NCBI GenBank assembly: GCA_900557645.1
Contig: USSZ01000012.1
Coordinates: forward strand, 1-30,210
DNA from: an uncultured Eubacteriales bacterium
GTDB taxonomy: Bacteria > Bacillota > Clostridia > Christensenellales > UBA1242
Direction: 5' to 3'
DNA: 30,210 nucleotides
How positions within the stretch are numbered: the stretch's first letter is position 1; each line of letters begins with the position of its first letter. The translations under genes were made by a program, and so were the position numbers. Below are positions 7,515 through 15,801 of this stretch, in pieces. The notes beneath the pieces were generated by a model, which did not search any database, was not told the origin of the DNA, and saw only the letters and a list, made by a program, of their open reading frames with translations.

Positions 7515-8507
7515 ATGGAATATAAGGTTTTTATATTTTCTGACAGCATAGTAAAAGGTCAAGCACAATTTGATTTTGAAAAATTTAATAATATTTGTGC
7601 TTATAAATTAATAAATATAAGCCAGTTTATTATTGAAAATTTTGACCTAGAAAAATCGTTTTTAGAAAATAATAAAGACCTTATTATTTTTTGCGATAAT
7701 AATAATTTAGATAATTTAATAATAAAAAACATTGAAAATTTAAGTGGACAAAAAAAGATTATTGATGAGCAGGTTGTTGTTTTTAAAAAAGAAGAACACA
7801 TGATTGTATTTGTTCCTATAGAGGCAGATTTATATATATTAAATAAAGTTTTTGAAAATCAACCAGATTTAACCTATTGTCAATATAAGGTTTTTGGTTT
7901 AAGCAAAAATACTATAATCGAAAAACTTGAATTATTAAAGAATGATATACCTGACTTTGAATACAAAATTTTGTATGATAACCTAATTTGTGATATATTT
8001 ATTTCTTATAAAAATGAAGAGTTGTCTCTTATTGATGAAAATAAAATGAAAATTGTTTCTGCTTTTAATAATAATATATTTAGTGAAAATAGTTTTTCTT
8101 TATGTAAAATTATTTATAGTTTATTATCTCAAAAAAATAAAAGTATTTCTATTTATGAAAATATAACAAAAGGTAAAATAGTTTCAAGCCTTCTTGATGA
8201 AGATGAGGATTTGATAAATTATATAAAAGATGTCAAAATCAAATCTTTTCAATGTGATAGTGATGATGAATTAGTAGAAATTACATTAAAATATTTAAAA
8301 GATACTGGCAGTGATGTGGTTTTAATAACAAATGGGAAATTTGTTGAAAATGGATTAAATTTTAAGTTTTCTATAGCAGATAAAAATGAAGTTCATATTT
8401 TTAATAGTAATTTTAAAGCAGATAAAAATAAATGTATAGAAATGGCAAAGAATTCTGCATTATTTCATCTTATGAAAAAATTACGTCAAAATAATTTTGC
8501 TTTTTAA
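7515..8507 (+). CDS. degenerate CinA-like protein, 330 aa
   Basis: The gene lies between pgsA and recA, the usual place of cinA in Bacillota. Traces of the CinA layout are visible: a shortened N-terminal domain (about 1-100) with a weak match at VFIFSDSIVKGQ but without the GLGPT-x-DD core; a middle KH-like domain with YKVFGLSKNTIIEKLELL (124-141); and a C-terminal domain that aligns with the PncC nicotinamide-nucleotide amidase at LLSQKNKSISIYENITKG (203-220). In active PncC the last block reads AESCTGG; here it is YENITKG, without the Ser and Cys. CinA is usually about 410 residues. An inactive CinA descendant is the best reading from gene order plus weak similarity. AGAGGA before the ATG and an intact frame argue for a live gene rather than a pseudogene. 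Confidence 0.7.
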   Translation: MEYKVFIFSDSIVKGQAQFDFEKFNNICAYKLINISQFIIENFDLEKSFLENNKDLIIFCDNNNLDNLIIKNIENLSGQKKIIDEQVVVFKKEEHMIVFVPIEADLYILNKVFENQPDLTYCQYKVFGLSKNTIIEKLELLKNDIPDFEYKILYDNLICDIFISYKNEELSLIDENKMKIVSAFNNNIFSENSFSLCKIIYSLLSQKNKSISIYENITKGKIVSSLLDEDEDLINYIKDVKIKSFQCDSDDELVEITLKYLKDTGSDVVLITNGKFVENGLNFKFSIADKNEVHIFNSNFKADKNKCIEMAKNSALFHLMKKLRQNNFAF

Positions 8508-8558
8508 GTGAATTTTGTTAAAATAATAGCATAGTAATTAAGTTTTAAAGGGGATTTT

Positions 8559-9605
8559 ATGGATAAAAAAGATATAAAAAAGGACGCAAAGAAAGATGCT
8601 TTAGATCAAGCATTGCTTCAAATTGAAAAACAATATGGCAAAGGTGCTATAATGAAACTTGGTGATAGAGCAGTTGAACCTATTGATGTAATCCCAACAG
8701 GTTGTTTAACTCTTGATATTGCTCTTGGAATTGGTGGAATTCCTAGAGGACGAGTTATTGAAATTTATGGACCTGAGTCATCTGGAAAAACAACTGTATC
8801 ATTGCATATTATTGCAGAAGCACAAAAGAAAGGTGGAACTGCAGCGTTTATTGATGCTGAACATGCTTTAGATCCTTCTTATGCAGAAAAGTTAGGGGTT
8901 GTATTAAATGATTTACTAATTTCTCAGCCAGATAATGGTGAGCAAGCCTTAAATATTTGTGAAATGCTTGTTAAATCTGGGTCGGTTGATATAGTGGTTG
9001 TTGACTCAGTTGCAGCATTGACACCAAAGGCAGAAATAGATGGTGAAATGGGTGATAATCATGTGGGACTTCAAGCAAGAATGATGAGTCAAGCATTAAG
9101 AAAACTTACTGGTATTATTAATAAAAGCAATACGACAGTTATTTTTATTAACCAATTAAGAGAAAAAGTGGGAGTTATGTTTGGTTCGCCTGAAACAACA
9201 ACAGGTGGTAAGGCATTAAAATTTTATGCATCAATTAGACTTGATGTCAGAAAGAAAGATACAATAAAAGACGGAACAAACATTATAGGTAATAGAACTG
9301 TTGTAAAAGTGGTTAAAAATAAACTTGCACCACCATTCAAAACTGCAGAATTTGATATTGTTTATGGACAAGGAATAAGTCAAGTTGGCTGTGTAATTGA
9401 CCTTGCACTTAACGCAGATATAATACAAAAATCTGGTTCTTGGTTCTCTTATAATGATGAGAAAATTGGACAAGGCAAAGAAAATGTTAAGACTTTCTTG
9501 GAACAAAATAGTGAAATTTACAATGAAATTTTTGACAAAGTTAAAGATGCTTATGGTATAGGTGGAAAAACTTTAGAAAGTAGTGATAGTGAAGGTGAAG
9601 AATAA
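8559..9605 (+). CDS. recA: recombinase RecA, 348 aa
   Basis: ATP-dependent strand-exchange protein for homologous recombination and SOS induction. It forms filaments on single-stranded DNA in the cytoplasm. Walker A is GPESSGKT (about 71-78), followed by the family signatures FIDAEHALDP, Walker B-type VVVDSVAALTP, and the conserved ALKFYASIRLDVR block. Length is typical, with a short acidic C-terminal tail (SSDSEGEE) of the kind that tunes DNA binding. A strong AAAGGGG precedes the ATG. The 51-base gap from the CinA-like gene contains no GAAC-N4-GTTC LexA box that I can see. A shared terminator follows at 9625-9661. Confidence 0.98.
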   Translation: MDKKDIKKDAKKDALDQALLQIEKQYGKGAIMKLGDRAVEPIDVIPTGCLTLDIALGIGGIPRGRVIEIYGPESSGKTTVSLHIIAEAQKKGGTAAFIDAEHALDPSYAEKLGVVLNDLLISQPDNGEQALNICEMLVKSGSVDIVVVDSVAALTPKAEIDGEMGDNHVGLQARMMSQALRKLTGIINKSNTTVIFINQLREKVGVMFGSPETTTGGKALKFYASIRLDVRKKDTIKDGTNIIGNRTVVKVVKNKLAPPFKTAEFDIVYGQGISQVGCVIDLALNADIIQKSGSWFSYNDEKIGQGKENVKTFLEQNSEIYNEIFDKVKDAYGIGGKTLESSDSEGEE

Positions 9606-9624
9606 AAATAAAATTATATTGTTT

Positions 9625-9661
9625 AAAAAACAAGAAATCATTTTAAGATTTCTTGTTTTTT
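9625..9661. terminator. bidirectional terminator between recA and PBP gene
   Basis: Perfect 15-base inverted repeat (9625-9639 with 9647-9661, core ACAAGAAATC / GATTTCTTGT) with a seven-base loop. T runs on both strands (TTTTTT on plus, and the complement of AAAAAA on minus) let it serve recA and the convergent gene that ends at 9668. Confidence 0.88.
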
Positions 9662-9667
9662 AATGAT

Positions 9668-11890
9668 TTATATAAACCATTTGTCATTGTTTTTCTTATT
9701 TGTTTTTATAAAACTGATTTCTTGAGAATTGCTAATTTCGGGTGAAAGAGTATAAAAACATTCAAATGTAACTTTTTGCTTATTAGAATTCAAAGGAATA
9801 AATATTTTTTGTATACCATTTTTGCCACTAATTTTTTCAATAACTTTATCGTTACTTAAAGCAGTATATGTAATATAATCCTTTGCTTCAAATTCTATGA
9901 TTGCTTTGTTGCCTTCAACTTTGCTTGTAAGAATAGGTTTTTCAATAGTAGAAAATTTATTTGAAATATCTTTTGGCAAATTGAATATAGAGAAAGTTTC
10001 TTCTTGAATATATCTTTCTGGTATAAAACCATTTGCAAGCACGATTCTATGATTTTCATCGAGTTCAGTTCTATCTATTTTTCGATTTACAATGCTAGAA
10101 GGAATATTGAAGTGTGAGTTATCTCCAACTATTGTAAAATAGTTTTTGACTATTTCCGTTGGTTGATTGCCACCTGCATAATTAATAGGTGAGTTGTCAA
10201 GATTTCCAAGCCAGACACCGCAAGTGTAATCTTTTGTATAAGAAATATTCCAAGCATCTAAATTACTTTTTGAATTTGGTTTGCCCACAGTTCCTGTTTT
10301 AGAAGCGATATCAATATTTAATTGTGCAAGTTTTTTTGCTGTTCCTGTTGTGGCACAAGTTTTCAACATATCAGTCAAAAGATATACACAATCTTCTCGC
10401 ATGACATTTACCTCATGAGGTTTGTTTATATAAACAAGTCGATTATTTTTGTCTGTTATAAACGATATTGACTTAGGTTTAGAATAGTTTCCATTATTTG
10501 CAAATGTAGAGTAAGCGCCTGCGAGTTGTAAGATATTAGTTCCATAAGTCATACCACCTAAGGCGAGAGAATAACTGTCATCAAGTTCATCAAATTCTAT
10601 TCCCATATCTTCAGCATAATTCTTTGCTTTATCAATACCAACATAAGATAAAACTTTGACTGCAGGAATGTTGATTGATTTTGACAATGCTTCTCTTGCA
10701 CTTACATATCCTCGATAAACATTATTTACATTTTTTGGTGTATAATCTGATATTGTTGTTTTTTCATCTAAAAGTTGTGTGCAAGGATAAATAATGTCTT
10801 CATTCAATGCTGGTCCATAAACCAATATAGGTTTGATGCAAGAACCGGGTTGTCGTTTTGAATCTAAAATTTTATAAATACTGTCTCCAATATAAGCAAC
10901 AATTGAATGTTTTTTATTATCTATAACAATGCCTGCATTATCACAATCAATATTTGAATTATCAAATGATTTTTCAAGAGCATCTTGCTTGGATTTATCT
11001 TGATATGTATAAATTTTATAACCATTTAATGCAATTTGTCTTGAAGGAATACCTAAAATTTGTTCTGCTTCATCTATTGCCATTTGACTGTAAGAATTTA
11101 ATTTATTTTTCTTTTCAGTATTTAGATTTAAAAGGATTTCAGAATTCTTTGCTTTATTATATTTTTCTATTGATAGATTACCATCTTTATTCATTTCATT
11201 TAAGACTAAATTTCTTCTTTTTAAACAGTTTGCATAATTTTTAATAGGGGAATATTTTGCTGGAGATTTAATCATTCCTGCAAGCATAGCCGCTTCTTCA
11301 ACATTTAAGTCTTTAGCAGATTTGTTGAAATAATAATTAGAAGCACTTTCAATACCATAGCAGTTGTTGCCAAAATAGATTACATTTAAGTATAATTCTA
11401 AAATTTCGTCTTTAGAAAACATATTTTCAATTTTTTGAGCAAGGGCGACTTCTTTTATTTTTCTTTCAAAAGTTTTTTCGCTAGTTAATTGTGTATTCTT
11501 AACAAGTTGTTGGGTTATTGTTGAAGCACCTTCTTTTAATTTTCTGCTTTTTATATTATTAAGCATTGCTTTTGCAATTCTCTTGTAATTTATTCCATGA
11601 TGATTATAAAAATTTTTATCTTCAATAGAAATAAAAGCATTTTTGGTTTCGTCAGATAGAGTATTTATTTTAGCATATGCTTTATTTATTTCATTATCTT
11701 CTTTAATCGGTTTATTTTCATTGTCATAAATTTCAATTGAAAGAGATGGACTTGTTAAAACTTCTTTGTTTATTTCAATAGATTTTGCATTGATATATAC
11801 AGAAGAAACATAAAAACCCAGCCCAATAAGTGCTGATAAGATTATTATTGTAAGTATAATTAAAAACCATTTTATAAATTTTTTCATCAT
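9668..11890 (-). CDS. class A penicillin-binding protein (PBP1A family), 740 aa
   Basis: Bifunctional peptidoglycan synthase that polymerises glycan strands and cross-links peptides on the outer face of the membrane. A single N-terminal membrane helix (about 8-30) is followed by the GT51 glycosyltransferase domain, with catalytic-type SIEDKNFYNHHG (88-99), EGASTITQQLVKN (120-132) and the RKIKEVALAQKIE region. The transpeptidase domain has all three motifs: S350-CIK-353, S405-IN-407 and K531-TGT-534. A short beta-rich C-terminal region (about 640-740) follows. Length is normal for the family. The start may be either of two adjacent ATGs at 11890 and 11887; no good Shine-Dalgarno is visible. 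The gene stands alone on the minus strand, between recA and miaB, and ends at the shared terminator. Confidence 0.95.
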   Translation of the reverse strand: MMKKFIKWFLIILTIIILSALIGLGFYVSSVYINAKSIEINKEVLTSPSLSIEIYDNENKPIKEDNEINKAYAKINTLSDETKNAFISIEDKNFYNHHGINYKRIAKAMLNNIKSRKLKEGASTITQQLVKNTQLTSEKTFERKIKEVALAQKIENMFSKDEILELYLNVIYFGNNCYGIESASNYYFNKSAKDLNVEEAAMLAGMIKSPAKYSPIKNYANCLKRRNLVLNEMNKDGNLSIEKYNKAKNSEILLNLNTEKKNKLNSYSQMAIDEAEQILGIPSRQIALNGYKIYTYQDKSKQDALEKSFDNSNIDCDNAGIVIDNKKHSIVAYIGDSIYKILDSKRQPGSCIKPILVYGPALNEDIIYPCTQLLDEKTTISDYTPKNVNNVYRGYVSAREALSKSINIPAVKVLSYVGIDKAKNYAEDMGIEFDELDDSYSLALGGMTYGTNILQLAGAYSTFANNGNYSKPKSISFITDKNNRLVYINKPHEVNVMREDCVYLLTDMLKTCATTGTAKKLAQLNIDIASKTGTVGKPNSKSNLDAWNISYTKDYTCGVWLGNLDNSPINYAGGNQPTEIVKNYFTIVGDNSHFNIPSSIVNRKIDRTELDENHRIVLANGFIPERYIQEETFSIFNLPKDISNKFSTIEKPILTSKVEGNKAIIEFEAKDYITYTALSNDKVIEKISGKNGIQKIFIPLNSNKQKVTFECFYTLSPEISNSQEISFIKTNKKNNDKWFI

Positions 11891-11941
11891 TTGTTATTAT
11901 GTTTAAAGTTTAATAAATTATTTGTATGAAGAAAAATTTGT

Positions 11942-11970
11942 TTGAAAAATTAAACTAATTATAGTATAAT
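11942..11970 (+). promoter_or_regulatory. SigA promoter of the miaB-mutS-mutL cluster
   Basis: TTGAAA (11942-11947), a 17-base spacer and a perfect TATAAT (11965-11970). Transcription would start near 11977, giving a leader of about 100 bases before the chosen miaB start at 12079. Confidence 0.72.
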
Positions 11971-12078
11971 TAAATTAATTGTAGTAAAATGTTAATTAAT
12001 TATGTTACAAATTATTTTGTAATTTATTTTGACGACATTTTTATGCCACATAAACAATTTTTCGAATACGAGGTTAAG

Positions 12079-13203
12079 ATGAAATATTTTATTGTTACAT
12101 ACGGATGCCAGATGAATGTTCATGAATCTGAAAAAATAGCAGGAATTTTAGAAGGGCTAGGTTACGAAGAAGGAACAAGTAGAGAAGATGCAGATATAAT
12201 TGTTTTTAATACGTGTGCTATACGTGAAGGTGCTGAAGATAGAGTTCTTGGAAATATTGGAAACTTAAAAAGACTTAAAAAGAAAAATAAAAATCTAATT
12301 ATTGCTGTTTGTGGTTGTATGACACAAAAAGAACAGACAGCACAACGTCTTATGAATACTTTTCCATTCATAGACATAGTTATTGGCACATTTAATTTGC
12401 CAAAACTTGGTTACTATATCGAGGCTGTTAAAAAAGGACGACAACTTGAAATTCTTCAAGAAGGAGATATAGATGAAGTTCTTCCCTATAAACGAACAAG
12501 TGGTGAAAACGCTTGGGTTAATATAATGCAGGGCTGCAATAACTTTTGCACATATTGTATAGTTCCTTATGTTAAAGGACGAGAAAAATCACGAAAGGAA
12601 GAAAATATTTTAAAAGAAATAAAAGAAATTATCAATGAAGGTAAATATAAAAAAATAACATTACTTGGTCAAAATGTAAATTCTTATGGAAAAGATTTAG
12701 AACCAAAAGTATCATTTGCTCAACTTTTAAAAGATATTTGTGCATTAGAAGGAGACTTTACTCTTTCATTTATGACATCACATCCCAAAGATTTGACAGA
12801 TGATGTTATAGATGCAATTGCAAATGAGGCGAAAATAGAAAAATATATTCATTTGCCAGCACAAAGTGGAAATAACCGTATTTTAAAACTTATGAATAGA
12901 AGTTACACAAGAGAAAAATACCTTGAAATAATTGATAAAATAAGAGAAAAAATTCCTAATTGCAGAATAACTTCTGACTTTATTGTAGGCTTTCCGACTG
13001 AAACTGAAGAAGAATTTAATGATACATATTCACTTGTCAAGCAAGTTCGCTATGATAGTATTTTTGCTTTTATGTATTCTCCAAGAGAAGGTACTGTTGC
13101 AAGTAAAATGGATGGGCAGGTTTCTGATGAAGAAAAACATGAAAGAGTAAATAAACTTCTTAAACTTGAAAAAGAAATACAAGAGGAGGATAATAAAAGA
13201 TGA
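12079..13203 (+). CDS. miaB: tRNA methylthiotransferase MiaB lacking TRAM domain, 374 aa
   Basis: Radical-SAM enzyme that converts i6A37 to ms2i6A37 in tRNAs reading UNN codons; it acts after MiaA, encoded downstream. Cluster cysteines are C10 (TYGCQMN), C46 (FNTCAIRE) and C80 (VCGCMTQ) in the UPF0004 domain, and C153, C157, C160 (CNNFCTYC) in the radical-SAM domain. The LLGQNVNSYG and FMTSHPKD blocks are typical. Family members usually have about 440 residues with a C-terminal TRAM domain. This one ends at EKEIQEEDNKR, just where TRAM should start, and the last codons double as the mutS ribosome-binding site. ATG 12079 is chosen because GAGG lies six bases upstream and the protein then starts right before TYGCQMN; an in-frame ATG at 11989 would add 30 atypical residues. 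Confidence 0.93.
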   Translation: MKYFIVTYGCQMNVHESEKIAGILEGLGYEEGTSREDADIIVFNTCAIREGAEDRVLGNIGNLKRLKKKNKNLIIAVCGCMTQKEQTAQRLMNTFPFIDIVIGTFNLPKLGYYIEAVKKGRQLEILQEGDIDEVLPYKRTSGENAWVNIMQGCNNFCTYCIVPYVKGREKSRKEENILKEIKEIINEGKYKKITLLGQNVNSYGKDLEPKVSFAQLLKDICALEGDFTLSFMTSHPKDLTDDVIDAIANEAKIEKYIHLPAQSGNNRILKLMNRSYTREKYLEIIDKIREKIPNCRITSDFIVGFPTETEEEFNDTYSLVKQVRYDSIFAFMYSPREGTVASKMDGQVSDEEKHERVNKLLKLEKEIQEEDNKR

Positions 13204-15800
13204 AAAATGAACTTTCTCCTGCGATGAAAGCATATTTGCAAATGAAAGAAAAATATAAAGATTGTATCCTAATGTATAGAATGGGTGATTTTTATGAAAT
13301 GTTTTTTGATGATGCAATAATGGTTTCAAAAGAACTTGATTTGATATTGACAGGAAAGGCGTGTGGTCTTGAGAAAAAAGCACCTATGTGTGGAATACCT
13401 CATCACGCAGCCCAAACTTATGTTGCAAAACTAATTGCAAACGGACATAAAGTTGCAATCTGTGAACAATTAAATCAACCGGGGAAGGGAATAAAACTTC
13501 TCGATCGTGATGTTGTTAGAGTTGTAACACCTGGAACTGTTATTGATGATGAAATGCTTGAGGGACAAAAAAATAATTATTTACTTTCTGTTTATAAATC
13601 AGAAGATAAAATTGGTGTAAGTTATGTTGATATATCTACTGGGGAGTTTGAGGTTGCTGAACTTGGTGATAGACCAGAGCAAGAGATGTGTGATATAATT
13701 GCAAGAATTTTGCCATCAGAAATTATTGGAAATGAAGAGGCTGAAAGATTTTATAATAATCTTCCTATTATGAAACTTGGAAATGTTAATAAATTAAAGA
13801 CTTATTATGAATGGGCTTTTACTAAATCAAGAGCAGATGATAATTTAGTGAAACAATTTGGAGAAAATTATCAGTCTGTATTTGATATAAAAGGCAAAAC
13901 TACAATTATTTGCAGTGCAGGGGCATTGTTTGAATACTTAACTGAAACGCAAAAAAGAGCCTTGTCAAATATCAATAAGATTAAACTTGTTAGAAATAGT
14001 AATTTTATGACAATTGATTTGAACACAAGAAGAAATCTTGAACTTGTTGATACAAACAGAGAACGAAAGAAATATGGTTCTATTCTTTGGGTGCTTGATA
14101 AAACCAAAACAAGTATGGGGGCAAGATATTTAAGGAAAATGATTGATGAACCACTTCAAAACGCAAAAGAAATCAATGCGAGACTTGATGCTGTTGAAGA
14201 GTTTGTAAAGAAGATAATTTTAAGAGATAGATTAAGCGAAATTTTAGGAAATGTTTATGATATTGAAAGACTTACAGGTAAAATTGCTTACGGAAATGTA
14301 ACTCCTAAAGATTTAATATCACTTAAAAATTCTTTAAATAATTTGCCAGAAATAAGAAATGAATTGAGTGGAGTAAACAGCAAACTTCTTAATGAATGTC
14401 GTGAAGATTTATTAGATGTTTCTGATGTTACAAATCTTATAGAACGAGCAATAGATGAAGAAGCACCAGCATTAATGAAAGATGGTGGATATATTAAGCA
14501 TGGTTTTAATAAAGAACTTGATGAATATAAAGATGCAAAAAAATTAGGAAAAGAGTGGATAGATAAACTGCAAACAAAAGAAGCAGAAGAAACAGGAATT
14601 AAAAATTTGAAAATAAGTTTTAATAAAGTTTTTGGTTATTTTATAGAAGTGAATAGAAGTCAAATTGATAAGGTTCCATTAAGATATCAGAGAAAACAAA
14701 CAGTTGCAAATAATGAAAGATATATTACTGAAGATTTGAAAGTCATTGAAGATAAAATCCTTGGTTCTGAAGAAAAAGCACTTCAACTTGAAAGTGAAAT
14801 ATTTGTTCAGATAAAAGGAATTTTAACCAAATATATTCAATCTTTTCAAACAATAGCAACTGCAGTTGCCAAACTTGATTCATTATTGTCGTTAGCAGTT
14901 GTCGCTGTAAAAAATAATTATGTAAAGCCAGTAATAGGTAACAATGTAAAACAATTAAAAATTATTGATGGAAGACATCCAGTGGTTGAACAATTCATGT
15001 CAAAAGGTGAATTTGTTGCAAATGACACACTTCTTGATGAAAGTGAAAATAAGATTATGATTATAACTGGACCTAATATGGCTGGCAAAAGCACGTATAT
15101 GCGACAAGTTGCAATTATTTCACTTTTGGCACATATGGGAAGTTTTGTTCCAGCAAAAGAAGCAGAAATTCCTATAATTGACCGAATTTTTACAAGAGTA
15201 GGAGCAAGTGATGATTTGGCATTTGGACAAAGCACATTTATGGTTGAAATGAGTGAAGTTGCACAAATACTTGCTAATGCAACAGATAAAAGTTTAATAG
15301 TTCTTGATGAAATTGGACGAGGGACTTCAACTTTTGATGGGCTTAGTATTGCGTGGGCAGTGGTTGAGTATTTATCTAAAAACTTTAAAGCAAAGACTTT
15401 GTTTGCAACTCATTATCATGAACTTACCGAACTTGAAGGTGTTCTTGAAGGAGTTAAAAATTATAAAATTGCTGTAAAAGAAATTGATGATAATGTAGTG
15501 TTTTTGCGTAAAATAGTCAGGGGTGGTGCAAATAAAAGTTTTGGTATTGAGGTTGCAAGACTGGCAGGTGTTCCAAAAGATGTTTTAGATCGAGCAAAAG
15601 AAATTTCAAAAAATCTAGAAAAGGTCAATCAGAAACTAGATTTGAATATATTTAAAGAAAATAAAAATAAGGCAGAAGAAAATTCAAAACTAGCAATGTC
15701 AATACTTGCAAGTTTAAAAGATATAGATATAACGAGAGTGTCGCCAATGCATGCTTTTGACTTGCTTAATGATTTTGTTAAAAAAGCACGGGAGGAATAA
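13200..15800 (+). CDS. mutS: DNA mismatch repair protein MutS, 866 aa
   Basis: Mismatch-recognition ATPase that scans DNA and recruits MutL. The N-terminal mismatch-binding domain has the Phe-x-Glu motif in GDFYEMFFDD (about 29-38). The connector, core, lever and clamp regions follow. The ATPase domain has Walker A GPNMAGKST (about 624-632), the FGQSTFMVEM block, Walker B LDEIGRGTSTFDG and ATHYHELTELE. Length is normal for bacterial MutS. The ATG overlaps the miaB stop (ATGA), with AGGAGGA nine bases upstream, so the two are translationally coupled. One base separates it from mutL, forming a mismatch-repair pair. Confidence 0.98.
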   Translation: MKNELSPAMKAYLQMKEKYKDCILMYRMGDFYEMFFDDAIMVSKELDLILTGKACGLEKKAPMCGIPHHAAQTYVAKLIANGHKVAICEQLNQPGKGIKLLDRDVVRVVTPGTVIDDEMLEGQKNNYLLSVYKSEDKIGVSYVDISTGEFEVAELGDRPEQEMCDIIARILPSEIIGNEEAERFYNNLPIMKLGNVNKLKTYYEWAFTKSRADDNLVKQFGENYQSVFDIKGKTTIICSAGALFEYLTETQKRALSNINKIKLVRNSNFMTIDLNTRRNLELVDTNRERKKYGSILWVLDKTKTSMGARYLRKMIDEPLQNAKEINARLDAVEEFVKKIILRDRLSEILGNVYDIERLTGKIAYGNVTPKDLISLKNSLNNLPEIRNELSGVNSKLLNECREDLLDVSDVTNLIERAIDEEAPALMKDGGYIKHGFNKELDEYKDAKKLGKEWIDKLQTKEAEETGIKNLKISFNKVFGYFIEVNRSQIDKVPLRYQRKQTVANNERYITEDLKVIEDKILGSEEKALQLESEIFVQIKGILTKYIQSFQTIATAVAKLDSLLSLAVVAVKNNYVKPVIGNNVKQLKIIDGRHPVVEQFMSKGEFVANDTLLDESENKIMIITGPNMAGKSTYMRQVAIISLLAHMGSFVPAKEAEIPIIDRIFTRVGASDDLAFGQSTFMVEMSEVAQILANATDKSLIVLDEIGRGTSTFDGLSIAWAVVEYLSKNFKAKTLFATHYHELTELEGVLEGVKNYKIAVKEIDDNVVFLRKIVRGGANKSFGIEVARLAGVPKDVLDRAKEISKNLEKVNQKLDLNIFKENKNKAEENSKLAMSILASLKDIDITRVSPMHAFDLLNDFVKKAREE

Positions 15801-15801
15801 G

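Noticed and set aside
10954..11244. 96-codon plus-strand frame inside the PBP gene
   Set aside because: It is antisense to a full-length PBP with all its motifs, and its composition is that of a reversed coding strand.
11903..11930. SigE-like CATACAAA on the minus strand before the PBP gene
   Set aside because: No matching -35 at 14-15 bases; left out.
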